The position numbers were made by a program, and so were the translations under genes. Of a stretch of 64,000 nt of DNA, positions 27,200-37,262 are shown piece by piece. The stretch is from Streptoverticillium olivoreticuli subsp. olivoreticuli (GTDB lineage Bacteria; Actinomycetota; Actinomycetes; Streptomycetales; Streptomycetaceae). The DNA lies in NCBI RefSeq assembly GCF_003391135.1, contig NZ_CP031455.1, positions 6,618,001 to 6,682,000 of the forward strand. The letters run 5' to 3'. How positions within the stretch are numbered: position 1 is the first letter of the stretch; each line of letters begins with the position of its first letter. The notes under the pieces are model-generated. The model did not search any database and was not told the origin of the DNA. It was given only the letters and a program-made list of their open reading frames with translations.

Positions 27200-28447
27200 C
27201 TAGAGGCGGTCCGCCTTCAGGGCCATGTGCAGCAGCAGGCGGCCCTCGCCGTCGTCCAGGTCCAGGCCCGTGAGCTGCTCCACCCGGGAGAGCCGGTAGT
27301 AGAGCGTCTGCCGGTGGATGCCGAGCGCCGCGGCCGTCCGCCCCGCCTGCCCCGCGCAGTCGAGGAAGACCTCCGCCGTGCGGGCCAGCTCCGTGTGGGC
27401 CGGTGCCAGCAGCGGCCGGATGGACGGATCGGCCGCGGCTTCCGCGGGCAGCGCGGACAGCACGCGGTACGGGCCGATGCCCGACCACTCCGCCACCGGC
27501 CCCAGCCGCGCCTCCGCCCCGGCCGCCCGCGCCGCCGCCAGCGCCTCGCGCCAGGCGGCGGGCAGCTCCGCGAGCCCCCGGCGCGGGGTGCCGAGCCCGG
27601 CCGTGGCCCGTACGGGACGGCCGGGCGCACCGCCCGCGCGGGGTGAGCGCAGCAGCCGGTCCGCCGCCGTGTGCGCGGGCGCCGGGGACGTCGTCGCCCG
27701 CAGGCGGATCAGCGCGGCCAGCGCGGCCGACCCGTCGGGCAGGGCGTCCGGCACCGCGCACAGCGCCGCCACCCCCGACTGCCCGGCCAGTGCCGACCCC
27801 GCCGCCGTCCCTTCCGTATCGCCCGCCTCGCCCGTCTCGCCGTCGGCGTCGCCCGCCGCCCGCCAGGGCGCCACCGCGACCACCGCCAGCGGCCCGTCGC
27901 CCGCCGGGCCCAGCGCCTCGCGCAGCGCGGCCCGCGCCGCGTCCCGGCCCGCGGGCCTGCCGGTCAGCAGCTCCCGCAGCAGCTCGCCCAGCTCGGCGCC
28001 CGCCCGGGCCTCGGCGGCCAGCAGCGCCCCGATCCGGGCGGCCGTCTCCATCGCCTGCGCGAGCCGCGGGTCCGCGAACGGCACGGAGAGGTCCAGCCCC
28101 GCCAGGTGCTCGTCGTCCAGCAGCCACACATAGCCCAGCACCACACCCCGATGGCGTACGGGCAGGCAGATGCGGCCCTTGAACACCCCGGCCGCCGGAT
28201 CCGGCGGGATCCGCAGCGGCGCCTGCGCCCGCGCGATGCCGAACGCCTCGAACCACGCCCGGACGGCCGCCGTCGACCGCCGCTGGAGGATCGACCGGGT
28301 CCGCACCGGGTCCATCGTCAGCTCGACGTCGTCGTCACCGTCGTGGGCGCCGAAGGCGATCAGCCCGAAATCCCGGTCCTCCAGGGTCGCGGGCGCGCCG
28401 AGCGCGGCCGATATCTCGTCCACGAGCTGCTGATAGTCGCCGCGCAT
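27200..28447 (-). CDS. PucR-type regulator, probable control of proline catabolism
   Basis: This 415-residue regulator has an N-terminal GAF/PucR-like sensing region and a C-terminal helix-turn-helix of the PucR (HTH_30) type: [27 protein letters not shown]. The central part is an Ala/Gly/Arg-rich linker of weak similarity. Start ATG 28447 has AAGGAG twelve bases upstream; GTG 28486 would add 13 residues. It is divergent from the proline dehydrogenase and P5C dehydrogenase genes, and this order is, from memory, conserved in S. coelicolor (SCO5518-SCO5520). It is therefore probably the proline-responsive activator of that operon. The shared region (28448-28679) shows no obvious palindrome. Confidence 0.88.
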   Translation of the reverse strand: MRGDYQQLVDEISAALGAPATLEDRDFGLIAFGAHDGDDDVELTMDPVRTRSILQRRSTAAVRAWFEAFGIARAQAPLRIPPDPAAGVFKGRICLPVRHRGVVLGYVWLLDDEHLAGLDLSVPFADPRLAQAMETAARIGALLAAEARAGAELGELLRELLTGRPAGRDAARAALREALGPAGDGPLAVVAVAPWRAAGDADGETGEAGDTEGTAAGSALAGQSGVAALCAVPDALPDGSAALAALIRLRATTSPAPAHTAADRLLRSPRAGGAPGRPVRATAGLGTPRRGLAELPAAWREALAAARAAGAEARLGPVAEWSGIGPYRVLSALPAEAAADPSIRPLLAPAHTELARTAEVFLDCAGQAGRTAAALGIHRQTLYYRLSRVEQLTGLDLDDGEGRLLLHMALKADRL

Positions 28448-28679
28448 CGCCCCGCCGCGCTCCTTCCGGCCCTGGGGCCCCTCCACTGGACCCCTTATGG
28501 CCCGAATTCGCCCCCCGGTTTCATGTGCCGCTCACTATTGTCATACACGTGTCTGAGATCCGGGCCACGGATGCGTGACAGCTGTCGATGGCCGAGGATC
28601 GCTGTGATCTCTAGGTTTCACGATGAGTTACTTATGCCGTTCCCCTCCGTGGGGCCGGCCGTCATCGTGGAGGTGCCCA

Positions 28680-29606
28680 GTGCTGGGTCCTGTGCTGCTC
28701 GCCGCGTCCCGCAGCGACGCCATCCGCCGTCTTGTCTCGGCCGCGCCGGGCACCAAGCAGGTCGTCGCCCGCTTCATCGCCGGCGAGACCCTCGACCAGG
28801 TCATCCCGATCGTCAAGGACGCCGCGGCCGAGGGCCTCGAGGTCACCCTCGACGTGGTGGGCGAGGACATCACCACGGTCGAGCAGTCGTACGCGGCGCG
28901 TGACGCCTACCTGGAGCTGATCGGCCGCCTCGAGGAGCTCGGCCTGGGCGCCAGGGCCGAGATGTCGGTCAAGCTCTCCATGTTCGGCCAGGCGCTGGAG
29001 GGCGGCCACGAGCTCGCGCTCGCCAACGTCCGCCCGGTCGTCGAGGCCGCCGCCGCCATCGGCACCACGGTCACGCTCGACGCCGAGGACCACACCACCC
29101 TCGACTCGATGTTCGCCATCCACGAGGAGCTGCGGAGGGACTTCCCGCAGACCGGCTGCGTCATCCAGGCGTACCTCTTCCGCACCGAGGACGACGCCCG
29201 CCGCCTGGCCGCGGCCGGCAGCCGTGTGCGTATCGTGAAGGGTGCGTACAAGGAGCCGGCCTCCGTCGCGTACCAGGACAAGGCCGAGATCGACAAGGCG
29301 TTCGTCCGCATCGTCAAGATCCTGATGGCGGGCGAGGGCTACCCCATGATCGGTTCGCACGACCCGCGGCTGATCGCCATCTCGCAGGAGCTGGCCCGGC
29401 AGGCGGGGCGCAAACTGGACGAATACGAGTTCCAGATGCTGTACGGCATCCGCAGCGAGGAGCACGTCCGGCTGGCCGCCGAGGGCCACCGGATGCGGGT
29501 CTACACGGCCTACGGCACCGACTGGTACGGCTACTTCATGCGCCGTCTCGCCGAGAAGCCCGCGAACCTGCTGTTCTTCGCCCGCTCCATCCTCACCAAG
29601 GGCTGA
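28680..29606 (+). CDS. Proline dehydrogenase
   Basis: This is the monofunctional FAD-dependent enzyme oxidising proline to pyrroline-5-carboxylate at the membrane face. The 308-residue length fits the short actinobacterial type. The TIM-barrel signatures are present, including IRIVKGAYKEPASVAY and the substrate-binding YTAYGTDWYGYFMRRLAEKP near residue 285 with paired Arg. The start is GTG 28680, seven bases after GGAGG; the longer frame from 28623 is not credible. It is followed after 45 bases by the P5C dehydrogenase gene, the second enzyme of the route to glutamate. Confidence 0.95.
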   Translation: MLGPVLLAASRSDAIRRLVSAAPGTKQVVARFIAGETLDQVIPIVKDAAAEGLEVTLDVVGEDITTVEQSYAARDAYLELIGRLEELGLGARAEMSVKLSMFGQALEGGHELALANVRPVVEAAAAIGTTVTLDAEDHTTLDSMFAIHEELRRDFPQTGCVIQAYLFRTEDDARRLAAAGSRVRIVKGAYKEPASVAYQDKAEIDKAFVRIVKILMAGEGYPMIGSHDPRLIAISQELARQAGRKLDEYEFQMLYGIRSEEHVRLAAEGHRMRVYTAYGTDWYGYFMRRLAEKPANLLFFARSILTKG

Positions 29607-29651
29607 GCCGCCCGACCCCCCTGACGAGCCCCGAAGGAGAAACGGAAAATC

Positions 29652-31283
29652 ATGGACGCCGTTACCCAGGTCCCCGCCCCGGTCAATGAGCCGGTGCACA
29701 GCTACGCCCCCGGTTCCCCCGAGCGCGCCCGCCTCGAGGCGAAGCTCAAGGAGCTGGCCGGGAACCCCATCGACCTGCCGATGACGATCAACGGCGAGAA
29801 GCGGATGGGCGGCGGCGAGCCGTTCAAGGTCGTACAGCCGCACAACCACGCCGCCGTGCTCGGCACGTTCAACAACGCCACGCGGCAGGACGCCCAGGAC
29901 GCCGTCGACACGGCCCTCGCCGCCGCCCCGGCCTGGCGCGCGATGTCCTTCGACGACCGCGCCGCGATCATCCTGCGCGCCGCCGAGCTGCTGGCCGGCC
30001 CCTGGCGCGAGACGCTGGCCGCCTCCACCATGCTGGGCCAGTCGAAGACCGCCCAGCAGGCCGAGATCGACACCCCGTGCGAGCTCGTCGACTTCTGGCG
30101 CTTCAACGTGCACTTCGCGCGCCAGATACTCGCCGAGCAGCCGGTCGCCAACTCCACCGGCGTGTGGAACCGCAGCGACCACCGGCCGCTGGAGGGCTTC
30201 GTCTACGCGATCACGCCCTTCAACTTCACCGCCATCGCCGGCAACCTGCCGACCGCCCCGGCCCTGATGGGCAACGTGGTCGTCTGGAAGCCGTCCCCGA
30301 CCCAGACCCACTCCGCCGTGCTGCTGATGCAGCTCCTGGAGGAGGCGGGCCTGCCCAAGGGCGTCATCAACCTGGTGACCGGCGACGGCATCGCCGTCTC
30401 CGAGGTGGCCCTGAACCACCCCGAGCTGGCCGGCATCCACTTCACCGGTTCGACCAAGACCTTCCAGTACCTCTGGAAGACGGTCGGCAACAACATCGAG
30501 AACTACCGGTCCTACCCGCGCCTGGTCGGCGAGACCGGCGGCAAGGACTTCGTCGTCGCCCACCCGAGCGCCGACCGCGCCATCCTGAAGACCGCGCTGA
30601 CCCGCGGCTCCTTCGAGTTCCAGGGCCAGAAGTGCTCGGCCTCCTCCCGTGCCTACATCCCGCGCTCCATCTGGGAGGACGGCTTCAAGGAGGAGTTCGC
30701 GGCCGAGGTCGACGGCATCACCATGGGTGACGTCACCGACCTGTCGAACTTCATCGGCGCCGTCATCGACGACCGCTCCTTCGCCAAGAACAAGGCCGCG
30801 ATCGACCGCGCCAAGGCCGACCCGAGCTGCACGGTCGTCGCCGGTGGCACGTACGACGACTCCGTCGGCTACTTCGTCCGCCCGACGGTCATCGAGTGCA
30901 CCGACCCGGCGAACGAGGTCTTCACGACCGAGTACTTCGGCCCGATCCTCGCCGTGCACGTCTACGAGGACGGCGACTTCGACGCGATGCTGGCGCAGAT
31001 GGAGTCCGTCTCGGCGTACGCCCTGACCGGCGCGGTCATCGCGCAGGACCGTGCCGCGGCCGCCGACGCGATGGAGAAGCTCCGCTTCGCCGCGGGCAAC
31101 TTCTACATCAACGACAAGTCGACGGGTGCCGTCGTCGGCCAGCAGCCGTTCGGTGGCGGCCGTGCGTCGGGCACGAACGACAAGGCCGGTGCCGCGTCGA
31201 ACCTGATGCGCTGGACGTCGACCCGCTCCATCAAGGAGACCCTGGTCCCGCCGACCGACTACCGTTACCCGCACATGGGCTGA
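29652..31283 (+). CDS. 1-pyrroline-5-carboxylate dehydrogenase
   Basis: This enzyme oxidises glutamate semialdehyde to glutamate with NAD, completing proline degradation. The 543-residue aldehyde dehydrogenase shows AITPFNFTAIAGNL, the GSTKTF nucleotide site, the catalytic Glu in GETGGKDF and the nucleophile C328 in FQGQKCSASSR. GGGRASGTNDKAG near the C-terminus is typical for the P5C subgroup. ATG 29652 follows GAAGGAGAAACGG. It is the second gene of the operon, and a GC stem-loop at 31316-31345 follows. Confidence 0.96.
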   Translation: MDAVTQVPAPVNEPVHSYAPGSPERARLEAKLKELAGNPIDLPMTINGEKRMGGGEPFKVVQPHNHAAVLGTFNNATRQDAQDAVDTALAAAPAWRAMSFDDRAAIILRAAELLAGPWRETLAASTMLGQSKTAQQAEIDTPCELVDFWRFNVHFARQILAEQPVANSTGVWNRSDHRPLEGFVYAITPFNFTAIAGNLPTAPALMGNVVVWKPSPTQTHSAVLLMQLLEEAGLPKGVINLVTGDGIAVSEVALNHPELAGIHFTGSTKTFQYLWKTVGNNIENYRSYPRLVGETGGKDFVVAHPSADRAILKTALTRGSFEFQGQKCSASSRAYIPRSIWEDGFKEEFAAEVDGITMGDVTDLSNFIGAVIDDRSFAKNKAAIDRAKADPSCTVVAGGTYDDSVGYFVRPTVIECTDPANEVFTTEYFGPILAVHVYEDGDFDAMLAQMESVSAYALTGAVIAQDRAAAADAMEKLRFAAGNFYINDKSTGAVVGQQPFGGGRASGTNDKAGAASNLMRWTSTRSIKETLVPPTDYRYPHMG

Positions 31284-31598
31284 CCTGCCCTCTTGTTGAC
31301 CCCTTCTGTTGACGCGCCCCCGTCGGCCCCCCAGCCGGCGGGGGCGGTGTCGTTCCCCGCGCCCTGCTCGCCGTCTCAGATAGTAGGAAGACCGAGTAAT
31401 TGGGCAGACACCGCCGCCGCCCTGTCCTAGCGTGTAAGGAGCCGAAACCTTCCGCTCCATCGAGCGACAGCGGCCCCGGCCGGCGCGCCCCGCGCAGGTG
31501 ACCCCTGCGGCACCCCGCCCCGCGCCCTCCTCCCGGCTCCGTCCGACCCCTCTCGGGGGATCAGCCAAGACGACTCAGTAAGAGGAGACGTGACGTCC
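31284..31598 (+). other. Region after P5C dehydrogenase with a terminator
   Basis: The 315 bases hold a stem-loop at 31316-31345, GCCCCCGTCGG against CCGGCGGGGGC with one G-U pair, which should end the proline operon. After that comes an AT-richer stretch (31375-31405) likely to contain the promoter of the next small ORF. I could not assign convincing -35/-10 boxes. No other gene is supported. Confidence 0.7.
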
Positions 31599-31742
31599 AT
31601 GCCCGAAACCGCCGTCCGCAGGATCCGCCGCGCCCCCCGTCCGGCCGAGAGCGCCGACCGCAGGACCGACCGGATGAACGCCGCCGCCGCCCTCCAGCGC
31701 GCGCTGGACCGCAGGGACAACGGCGGCGAGACCGGTCACTGA
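31599..31742 (+). CDS. Small basic protein, 47 residues
   Basis: A 47-codon frame starts at ATG 31599, eleven bases after AGAGGAG. Nearly all codons end in G or C. The product is rich in Arg and Ala (MPETAVRRIRRAPRPAES...) with a predicted helix AAAALQRALDRRD. I know no function. The stop overlaps the convergent phosphatase gene by seven bases. GTG 31590 in the same frame is too close to the ribosome binding site. Confidence 0.55.
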   Translation: MPETAVRRIRRAPRPAESADRRTDRMNAAAALQRALDRRDNGGETGH

Positions 31743-33328
31743 CCCGGACGGGTCACATCGAAGTGGTCGATGCGCGCGCCGCTCTCCGCCAGCGCCGTCA
31801 CCCGCAGCCGCGGCCGCGGGCCGGGCTCGGACTCGACCGCGAGGAACGAGTAGCCGGTGTAACGCACGCGGGACCACTCCACCGTCTCCTTGTGCTCCTT
31901 GCCGCCCTTCTCCCAGTGGTAGGTGGCCACGCTCTCCAGGTCCTTGACGTGGCCCTCGTAGCTGTCCGGCACCGGGAAGTCGTACAGCGACCTCCCCGCC
32001 CCGCCCGCGGTGACGTAGACGATGCCGTCGCGGGTGGAGTCGGTGCTCCCGCCGATGGGGAGCTTCTTGCCGACCCCGGTGCCCCGGATCGCGTCGGTCC
32101 GCTCGTAGACGTGGTTGTGGCCGTTGATGACGAGGTCGACCTTGTGCTTCTCGAAGAGCGGCAGCCACGCGTCGCGCACGCCGCCGTCCGAGGCGTGCGA
32201 GTTGGTGGTCGAGAAGGCGCAGTGGTGGAAGAAGACCACGATGAAGTCCAGGCCCCGCTGCTTGCGCAGCTCGCCCAGGCGCCGGTCGAGCCAGCGGGTC
32301 TGCTTGCCGCCGGTGTAGCCGGTGTTGGCGGTGATCTCGTACGAGACGTCGTTGGCGTCGAGGGCGACGACGCCGACGTTGCCGTAGACGAAGGAGTAGA
32401 CGCCCGGCGACTTCGTCGCGTCGATGCCGTTGTGCGGCAGCGTCCAGCGGGCGTTCTGGCCGCCGTAGCCGTCGGGGGAGTACCAGGCCTCCATGTCGTG
32501 GTTGCCGGTGGTCACCATCCAGGGCACGGACTTGGCCACCGACTCGGTCTGGGCGAGGAACTGGTCCCACACCCGCGCGTCGTAGTGGTCCGTGGGCTTG
32601 CCCTCGCCGCTGTCGTCGGCGTAGCAGATGTCACCCGCGTGGAGGTGGAAGGCCGGGTTCTGGCCGAGGATCAACTGGTCGTTGGCGAGCGCGTGGTAGC
32701 TGACGCCCTGGTCGCCGAAGGCGGTGAAGGTGAACTTCTCCGGCCGCGCCGGGGCGGTGCTGAAGGTGCCTATGGTCGAGAAGTGGGCGGGATCCGCCGG
32801 GTCGAAGCCGTCGTGCCCGACGCCGTAGTAATAGGTCCGGCCGGGGCGGAGGTTGTCCAGGGCCGCGTGCAGATAGACCTGGTCGACGGCCGGGAGCTTC
32901 GAGGACAGCGACGGGGTGTGCAGGTCCCGCACCTCCGCGTCGATGCGGTGGCCGAGGTCCCAGGGCTTCAGGCCCACCCGCAGATACGGCCGCTTGACCG
33001 CGAACGGCACCTGCCAGGAGATCCGCATCTGCGTCTTGGGGTCGGCGCCGAAGGCGAGGTGACGGCCGAAGGGCGCGACGTGCTTGCCGTCCACCTTGGT
33101 CGTCGCGGCCGAGGTGAGCAGGGTGGGGGAGAGGGGCGCGGGTGCCGCGGCGTACGCGCTCGTGCCGCCGCCGCCCAGCAGACCCGCGCCCGCCACGGTG
33201 CCCGCCGTGACGGCTCCGGCGCGCAGCATGCCGCGCCGCGTCAGCTTGGTCCGCAGGTATTCGTGCTGCTCGGCCATCGTCATCCGGCTCGCGAGCTGTT
33301 GGGGGATGCCTACCCGTGGTGTGTCCAT
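31736..33328 (-). CDS. Tat-exported metallophosphoesterase (purple acid phosphatase-like)
   Basis: This 530-residue secreted phosphatase has a twin-arginine signal (LTRRGMLRAGAVTAG near residue 30) and a cleavage region near AYAAAP. A fibronectin-like N-terminal domain follows. The metallophosphoesterase core reads FGDQG, HAGDICYAD, TTGNHDME, FFHHCAF and INGHNHVYER, giving the full set of metal ligands. This order matches purple acid phosphatases that release phosphate outside the cell. ATG 33328 gives the family's N-terminus but lacks a clear ribosome binding site. It is divergent from leuB with 129 bases between. A pho box was not identified. Confidence 0.92.
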   Translation of the reverse strand: MDTPRVGIPQQLASRMTMAEQHEYLRTKLTRRGMLRAGAVTAGTVAGAGLLGGGGTSAYAAAPAPLSPTLLTSAATTKVDGKHVAPFGRHLAFGADPKTQMRISWQVPFAVKRPYLRVGLKPWDLGHRIDAEVRDLHTPSLSSKLPAVDQVYLHAALDNLRPGRTYYYGVGHDGFDPADPAHFSTIGTFSTAPARPEKFTFTAFGDQGVSYHALANDQLILGQNPAFHLHAGDICYADDSGEGKPTDHYDARVWDQFLAQTESVAKSVPWMVTTGNHDMEAWYSPDGYGGQNARWTLPHNGIDATKSPGVYSFVYGNVGVVALDANDVSYEITANTGYTGGKQTRWLDRRLGELRKQRGLDFIVVFFHHCAFSTTNSHASDGGVRDAWLPLFEKHKVDLVINGHNHVYERTDAIRGTGVGKKLPIGGSTDSTRDGIVYVTAGGAGRSLYDFPVPDSYEGHVKDLESVATYHWEKGGKEHKETVEWSRVRYTGYSFLAVESEPGPRPRLRVTALAESGARIDHFDVTRPGQ

Positions 33329-33457
33329 GACGCAGAACGTGCCAGGGATCGACGACGCGAATGAGGACTTTGCATGAACACGGCCTATACGAATCGCAAT
33401 GTGTCCGTATGGTGGACGTGGCGTGTCATCCAGCGGGACGGGGAGTACGGTCCCGGT

Positions 33458-34501
33458 ATGTCTCGCAGCCTTCGCCTCGCAGTCATCCCCGGTGACGGAA
33501 TCGGCCGGGAAGTCGTGGCCCAGGGCCTCAAGGTCCTTGGCGCCGTGCTCCCTTCGGACGTCAAGCTGGAGACCGAGGAATACGACCTCGGTGCCCGCCG
33601 CTGGCACGCCACCGGCGAGATCCTGCCGGACGCCGAGCTGGAGTCCCTCAGGCGCCACGACGCGATCCTGCTCGGCGCGATCGGCGACCCGTCCGTCCCC
33701 TCGGGGGTGCTGGAGCGCGGGCTGCTGCTCAAGCTGCGGTTCGCCTTCGACCACTACGTCAACCTGCGTCCGTCGAAGCTCTTCCCCCACACGGCGACCC
33801 CGCTCGCCGGGCGCCCCGCGATCGACTTCGTCGTCGTGCGCGAGGGCACCGAGGGTCCGTACGTCGGCAACGGCGGCAGCCTGCGCACCGGCACCCCGGC
33901 CGAGGTCGCCACCGAGGTCAGCGTCAACACCGCGTACGGCGTGGAGCGCGTGGTGCGCGACGCCTACGAGCGCGCCGAGGCCCGTCCCCGCAAGAAGCTC
34001 ACCCTCGTCCACAAGAACAACGTCCTCGTGCACGCGGGCCACCTGTGGAAGAGCATCTTCGACCGCGTCGGCCGGGAGTATCCCGAGGTCACGACCGACT
34101 ATCTGCACGTCGACGCCGCGACGATCTTCTTCGTCACGCAGCCCGAGCGCTTCGACGTCATCGTCACCGACAACCTCTTCGGCGACATCCTCACCGACCT
34201 CGCCGCCGCCGTCACCGGTGGCATCGGCCTCGCCGCCTCCGGCAACATCAACCCCAGCGGCGAGTTCCCCTCGATGTTCGAGCCGGTGCACGGCTCCGCG
34301 CCGGACATCGCGGGCACCGGCAAGGCCGACCCGACGGCCACCGTCCTCTCCGTGGCCCTGCTGCTGCGCCACCTCGGCCACGAGAACGAGGCGGCCCGCA
34401 TCGAGTCCGCGGTGAGCGAGGACCTCGCGGAGCGCGGCGACGCGTTCCGCACCACGGACGAGATCGGCGACGCGCTCGCACTACGCGTAACCGTCGGCTA
34501 G
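33458..34501 (+). CDS. leuB: 3-isopropylmalate dehydrogenase
   Basis: LeuB oxidatively decarboxylates 3-isopropylmalate with NAD, the third step of leucine synthesis. The 347-residue product shows [17 protein letters not shown] at the start, the substrate-binding RLFAF-like [15 protein letters not shown], catalytic Tyr and Lys in [11 protein letters not shown] and [10 protein letters not shown], and the metal-binding Asp in [30 protein letters not shown] is the cofactor loop. Related tartrate or isocitrate dehydrogenases are possible, but the ilvE neighbour supports LeuB. The ATG at 33458 is chosen; the frame before it has no similarity. ilvE follows after 197 bases with its own leader. Confidence 0.95.
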   Translation: MSRSLRLAVIPGDGIGREVVAQGLKVLGAVLPSDVKLETEEYDLGARRWHATGEILPDAELESLRRHDAILLGAIGDPSVPSGVLERGLLLKLRFAFDHYVNLRPSKLFPHTATPLAGRPAIDFVVVREGTEGPYVGNGGSLRTGTPAEVATEVSVNTAYGVERVVRDAYERAEARPRKKLTLVHKNNVLVHAGHLWKSIFDRVGREYPEVTTDYLHVDAATIFFVTQPERFDVIVTDNLFGDILTDLAAAVTGGIGLAASGNINPSGEFPSMFEPVHGSAPDIAGTGKADPTATVLSVALLLRHLGHENEAARIESAVSEDLAERGDAFRTTDEIGDALALRVTVG

Positions 34502-34698
34502 CCACCGCCCCGCTGTGCTACCGCGCGGTTGGGTGCGACCATCGACCCGGGCCGCGCAACACATTTTCCGTCCACGGCCCCACGAGCGATAATCGAACGT
34601 GGGGCCGCGGTACGAGGGGAATCTCGGACGTCCCGTACCGAACGGGACGGAGTTTGAGTTCGCGGTCCGCCACACACAAAGGTGAAGGACACGGATTC

Positions 34699-35787
34699 AT
34701 GACGACGCCCACGATCGAGCTCAAGCCTTCCTCGCACCCGCTGTCGGACGCCGAGCGGGAACGGATCCTGGCGAACCCCGGTTTCGGCCGCCACTTCACC
34801 GACCACATGGTGACCATCAAGTGGACCGAAGGCCGCGGCTGGCACGACGCGCAGCTCGTTCCGTACGCGCCGCTGTCGATCGACCCGGCGAACATGACGC
34901 TGCACTACGCGCAGACGATCTTCGAGGGCGCCAAGGCCTACCGGCAGCCCGACGGTTCGGTCGCCATCTTCCGCCCGGAGGAGAACGCCAAGCGCCTGCA
35001 GGCGTCCGCGCGCCGCCTGGCCATGCCCGAGCTGCCCGTCGAGACCTTCATCGAGGCGTGCGACGCGCTCGTGACCCAGGACAAGGCATGGGTGCCGAGC
35101 TCCGGCGAGGCCTCGCTGTACCTGCGGCCCTTCATGTTCGCGACGGAGGTCGGCCTGGGCGTCCGCCCGGCCAACGAGTACCTCTTCGTCGTCATCGCCT
35201 CGCCCGCGGGCGCCTACTTCCCGGGCGGCGTCAAGCCCGTCTCCGTGTGGCTCTGCGAGGAGTACGTGCGCGCCGCCCCCGGCGGCACGGGCGCCGCGAA
35301 GGCCGGCGGCAACTACGCCGCCTCCCTCGTCGCCCAGGCCCAGGCGATGGAGCACGGCTGCGACCAGGTGGTCTGGCTGGACGCCATCGAGCGCCGCTGG
35401 ATCGAGGAGATGGGCGGCATGAACCTGTACTTCGTGTACGGAGACAAGATCATCACCCCGGAACTCACCGGCTCCCTCCTCCCCGGCATCACCCGCGCCT
35501 CGCTGATGACGATCGCCGCGGACCTCGGCTACGAGGTCACCGAGGGCCGCATCTCCGTCGACGACTGGAAGAACGCCAACGCCGACGGCACCCTCACCGA
35601 GGTCTTCGCCTGCGGCACCGCCGCCGTGATCACCCCGGTCGGCTCGGTGAAGTCCACGCGCGCCGACTGGACGGTGGGCGACGGCAAGCCCGGCGAGGTC
35701 ACCATGAAGCTCCGCAAGGCGCTCCTCGACATCCAGACCGGCGCCGCGCCGGACACCCACGGCTGGATGCACCCGCTGGGCGGCTGA
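34699..35787 (+). CDS. ilvE: Branched-chain amino acid aminotransferase
   Basis: IlvE transfers the amino group from glutamate to the 2-oxoacids of Val, Leu and Ile, the last step of their synthesis, using pyridoxal phosphate. The 362-residue fold-type IV enzyme has the Schiff-base Lys in [24 protein letters not shown] near the start, the cofactor region [14 protein letters not shown] and [19 protein letters not shown] 34699 follows GAAGGA. It is downstream of leuB and is followed by a 16-bp inverted repeat. The 197-base gap before it has no gene. Confidence 0.97.
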   Translation: MTTPTIELKPSSHPLSDAERERILANPGFGRHFTDHMVTIKWTEGRGWHDAQLVPYAPLSIDPANMTLHYAQTIFEGAKAYRQPDGSVAIFRPEENAKRLQASARRLAMPELPVETFIEACDALVTQDKAWVPSSGEASLYLRPFMFATEVGLGVRPANEYLFVVIASPAGAYFPGGVKPVSVWLCEEYVRAAPGGTGAAKAGGNYAASLVAQAQAMEHGCDQVVWLDAIERRWIEEMGGMNLYFVYGDKIITPELTGSLLPGITRASLMTIAADLGYEVTEGRISVDDWKNANADGTLTEVFACGTAAVITPVGSVKSTRADWTVGDGKPGEVTMKLRKALLDIQTGAAPDTHGWMHPLGG

Positions 35788-35800
35788 CGACTCCGGCAGT

Positions 35801-35844
35801 TGCGTACTTGCGTGCGCGGTGATCACAACGCACGCAAGTACGCA
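35801..35844. repeat. Perfect 16-bp inverted repeat between ilvE and the transporter
   Basis: TGCGTACTTGCGTGCG (35801-35816) is repeated as its exact complement at 35829-35844 around CGGTGATCACAA, whose TGATCA core is itself palindromic. It starts 13 bases after the ilvE stop and ends 59 bases before the transporter. With no T tract it could terminate ilvE transcription in both directions, or act as an operator. Confidence 0.85.
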
Positions 35845-35903
35845 TGATCGTTGTCGCCCGTACCCTTGTCCGAAACCCCGCTGTTCCGCCACCGTGATCG
35901 ACC

Positions 35904-37220
35904 ATGGGACAGCACTGGAAGAAGATCTGGGTCGGCTCGGCCGGCAACATGGTCGAATGGTTCGACTGGTTCGTCTACGCGAGCTTCGCGACCTACTTCG
36001 CGGGTGCCTTCTTCCCCGCGGGCAACGACACCGCCAAACTCATGAACACCGCAGGCATCTTCGCGGTGGGCTTCTTCATGCGCCCGGTCGGCGGCTGGCT
36101 GCTCGGCCGGGTCGGCGACCGCAAGGGCCGCAAGGCGGCACTCACCCTGACCGTGTCGCTGATGTCGGCGTCCGCCGTGCTGATCGCCGTCGCCCCGACC
36201 TACGCGGTCGCGGGCTACGGCGGGGTCGCCGTCCTCCTCGTCGCCCGGCTGCTCCAGGGCCTCTCCGTCGGCGGCGAGTACGCGGCCAGCGCCACCTACC
36301 TCACCGAGGCGTCCGCGCCGGGCCGCCGGGGCTTCGCCTCCAGCTTCCAGTACGTCTCGATGACCGCGGGCCAGATCATCGGCCTCGGCCTCCAGATCCT
36401 GCTCCAGCACACCCTCTCCAGCGGCGAGCTGCACAGCTGGGGCTGGCGCATCCCCTTCGTCGTGGGCGCGCTCGGCGCCGCAGTCATCTTCTATCTGCGG
36501 CGCAACATGCTGGAGACGGAGGCGTACGAGGAGATCGACGGAGCGGACGCGACGGCGCGGGAGGACCGGGGCACGATCCGCGCGCTGCTACGGCACAAGC
36601 GGGAGGCGTTCCTGGTCATCGCGCTCACCATGGGCGGCACGGTCGCGTACTACACCTACACCACCTACCTCACCAAATACCTCTCCAACAGCGCGGGCCT
36701 GCCCAAGCAGACCGCGACCCTGGTCAGCTTCTGCGCGCTGATCGTCTTCGCCTGCCTCCAGCCGCTCGCCGGGGCGCTCTCCGACCGCATCGGCCGCCGC
36801 CCGCTGCTGATCACCTTCGCGGTGGGCTCCACGTTCCTGACGGTGCCGATCATGACCCTGCTCAAGCGCGCGGGCTCCTTCTGGCCCGCGCTCGGCCTGT
36901 CCCTGCTGGCCCTGGTCGTGGTCACCGGCTACACGTCGATCAACGCGTGCGTGAAGGCCGAGCTCTTCCCCACCGCCATCCGCTCCCTGGGCGTCGCCCT
37001 GCCGTACGCGATCGCCAACGCGCTCTTCGGCGGCACGGCGGAGTACGTGGCCCTGTGGTTCAAGAAGGCGGGCGTGGAATCGGGCTTCTACTGGTACGTG
37101 GCGGGCTGCGCGGCGGTCTCCCTGATCGTCTACCTCACGATGAGGGAGACGCGGGACATCGACCTGAAGGGGGCGCGGCGCGACGAAGTGCCCCGAACGC
37201 CCGAAGTGACCGCATCGTGA
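35904..37220 (+). CDS. MHS-family metabolite/proton symporter
   Basis: This 438-residue major facilitator transporter has twelve predicted membrane helices. It belongs to the metabolite:H+ symporter group (KgtP/ProP-like), shown by the N-terminal SAGNMVEWFDWFVYASFATYF, the loop motif GRVGDRKGRKAAL near residue 72 and LQGLSVGGEYAASATYLTE near 115. Members take up dicarboxylates, citrate, proline or betaine, and the substrate cannot be fixed here. ATG 35904 has no clear ribosome binding site. It sits between ilvE and cimA on the same strand, but an inverted repeat and a leader separate it from both. Confidence 0.93.
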   Translation: MGQHWKKIWVGSAGNMVEWFDWFVYASFATYFAGAFFPAGNDTAKLMNTAGIFAVGFFMRPVGGWLLGRVGDRKGRKAALTLTVSLMSASAVLIAVAPTYAVAGYGGVAVLLVARLLQGLSVGGEYAASATYLTEASAPGRRGFASSFQYVSMTAGQIIGLGLQILLQHTLSSGELHSWGWRIPFVVGALGAAVIFYLRRNMLETEAYEEIDGADATAREDRGTIRALLRHKREAFLVIALTMGGTVAYYTYTTYLTKYLSNSAGLPKQTATLVSFCALIVFACLQPLAGALSDRIGRRPLLITFAVGSTFLTVPIMTLLKRAGSFWPALGLSLLALVVVTGYTSINACVKAELFPTAIRSLGVALPYAIANALFGGTAEYVALWFKKAGVESGFYWYVAGCAAVSLIVYLTMRETRDIDLKGARRDEVPRTPEVTAS

Positions 37221-37262
37221 GACCGCACCGCACCGCGTCCGGCCCCGTGCCAAGATGGCCCC

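Noticed and set aside
28662-31568. 968-codon frame antisense to the proline genes
   Set aside because: It mirrors two well-supported dehydrogenase genes and shows no protein family of its own.
33400-33415. GTCC...GGAC inverted bases before leuB as an NdgR site
   Set aside because: I cannot state a reliable NdgR consensus from memory and the symmetry is short, so it is not claimed.
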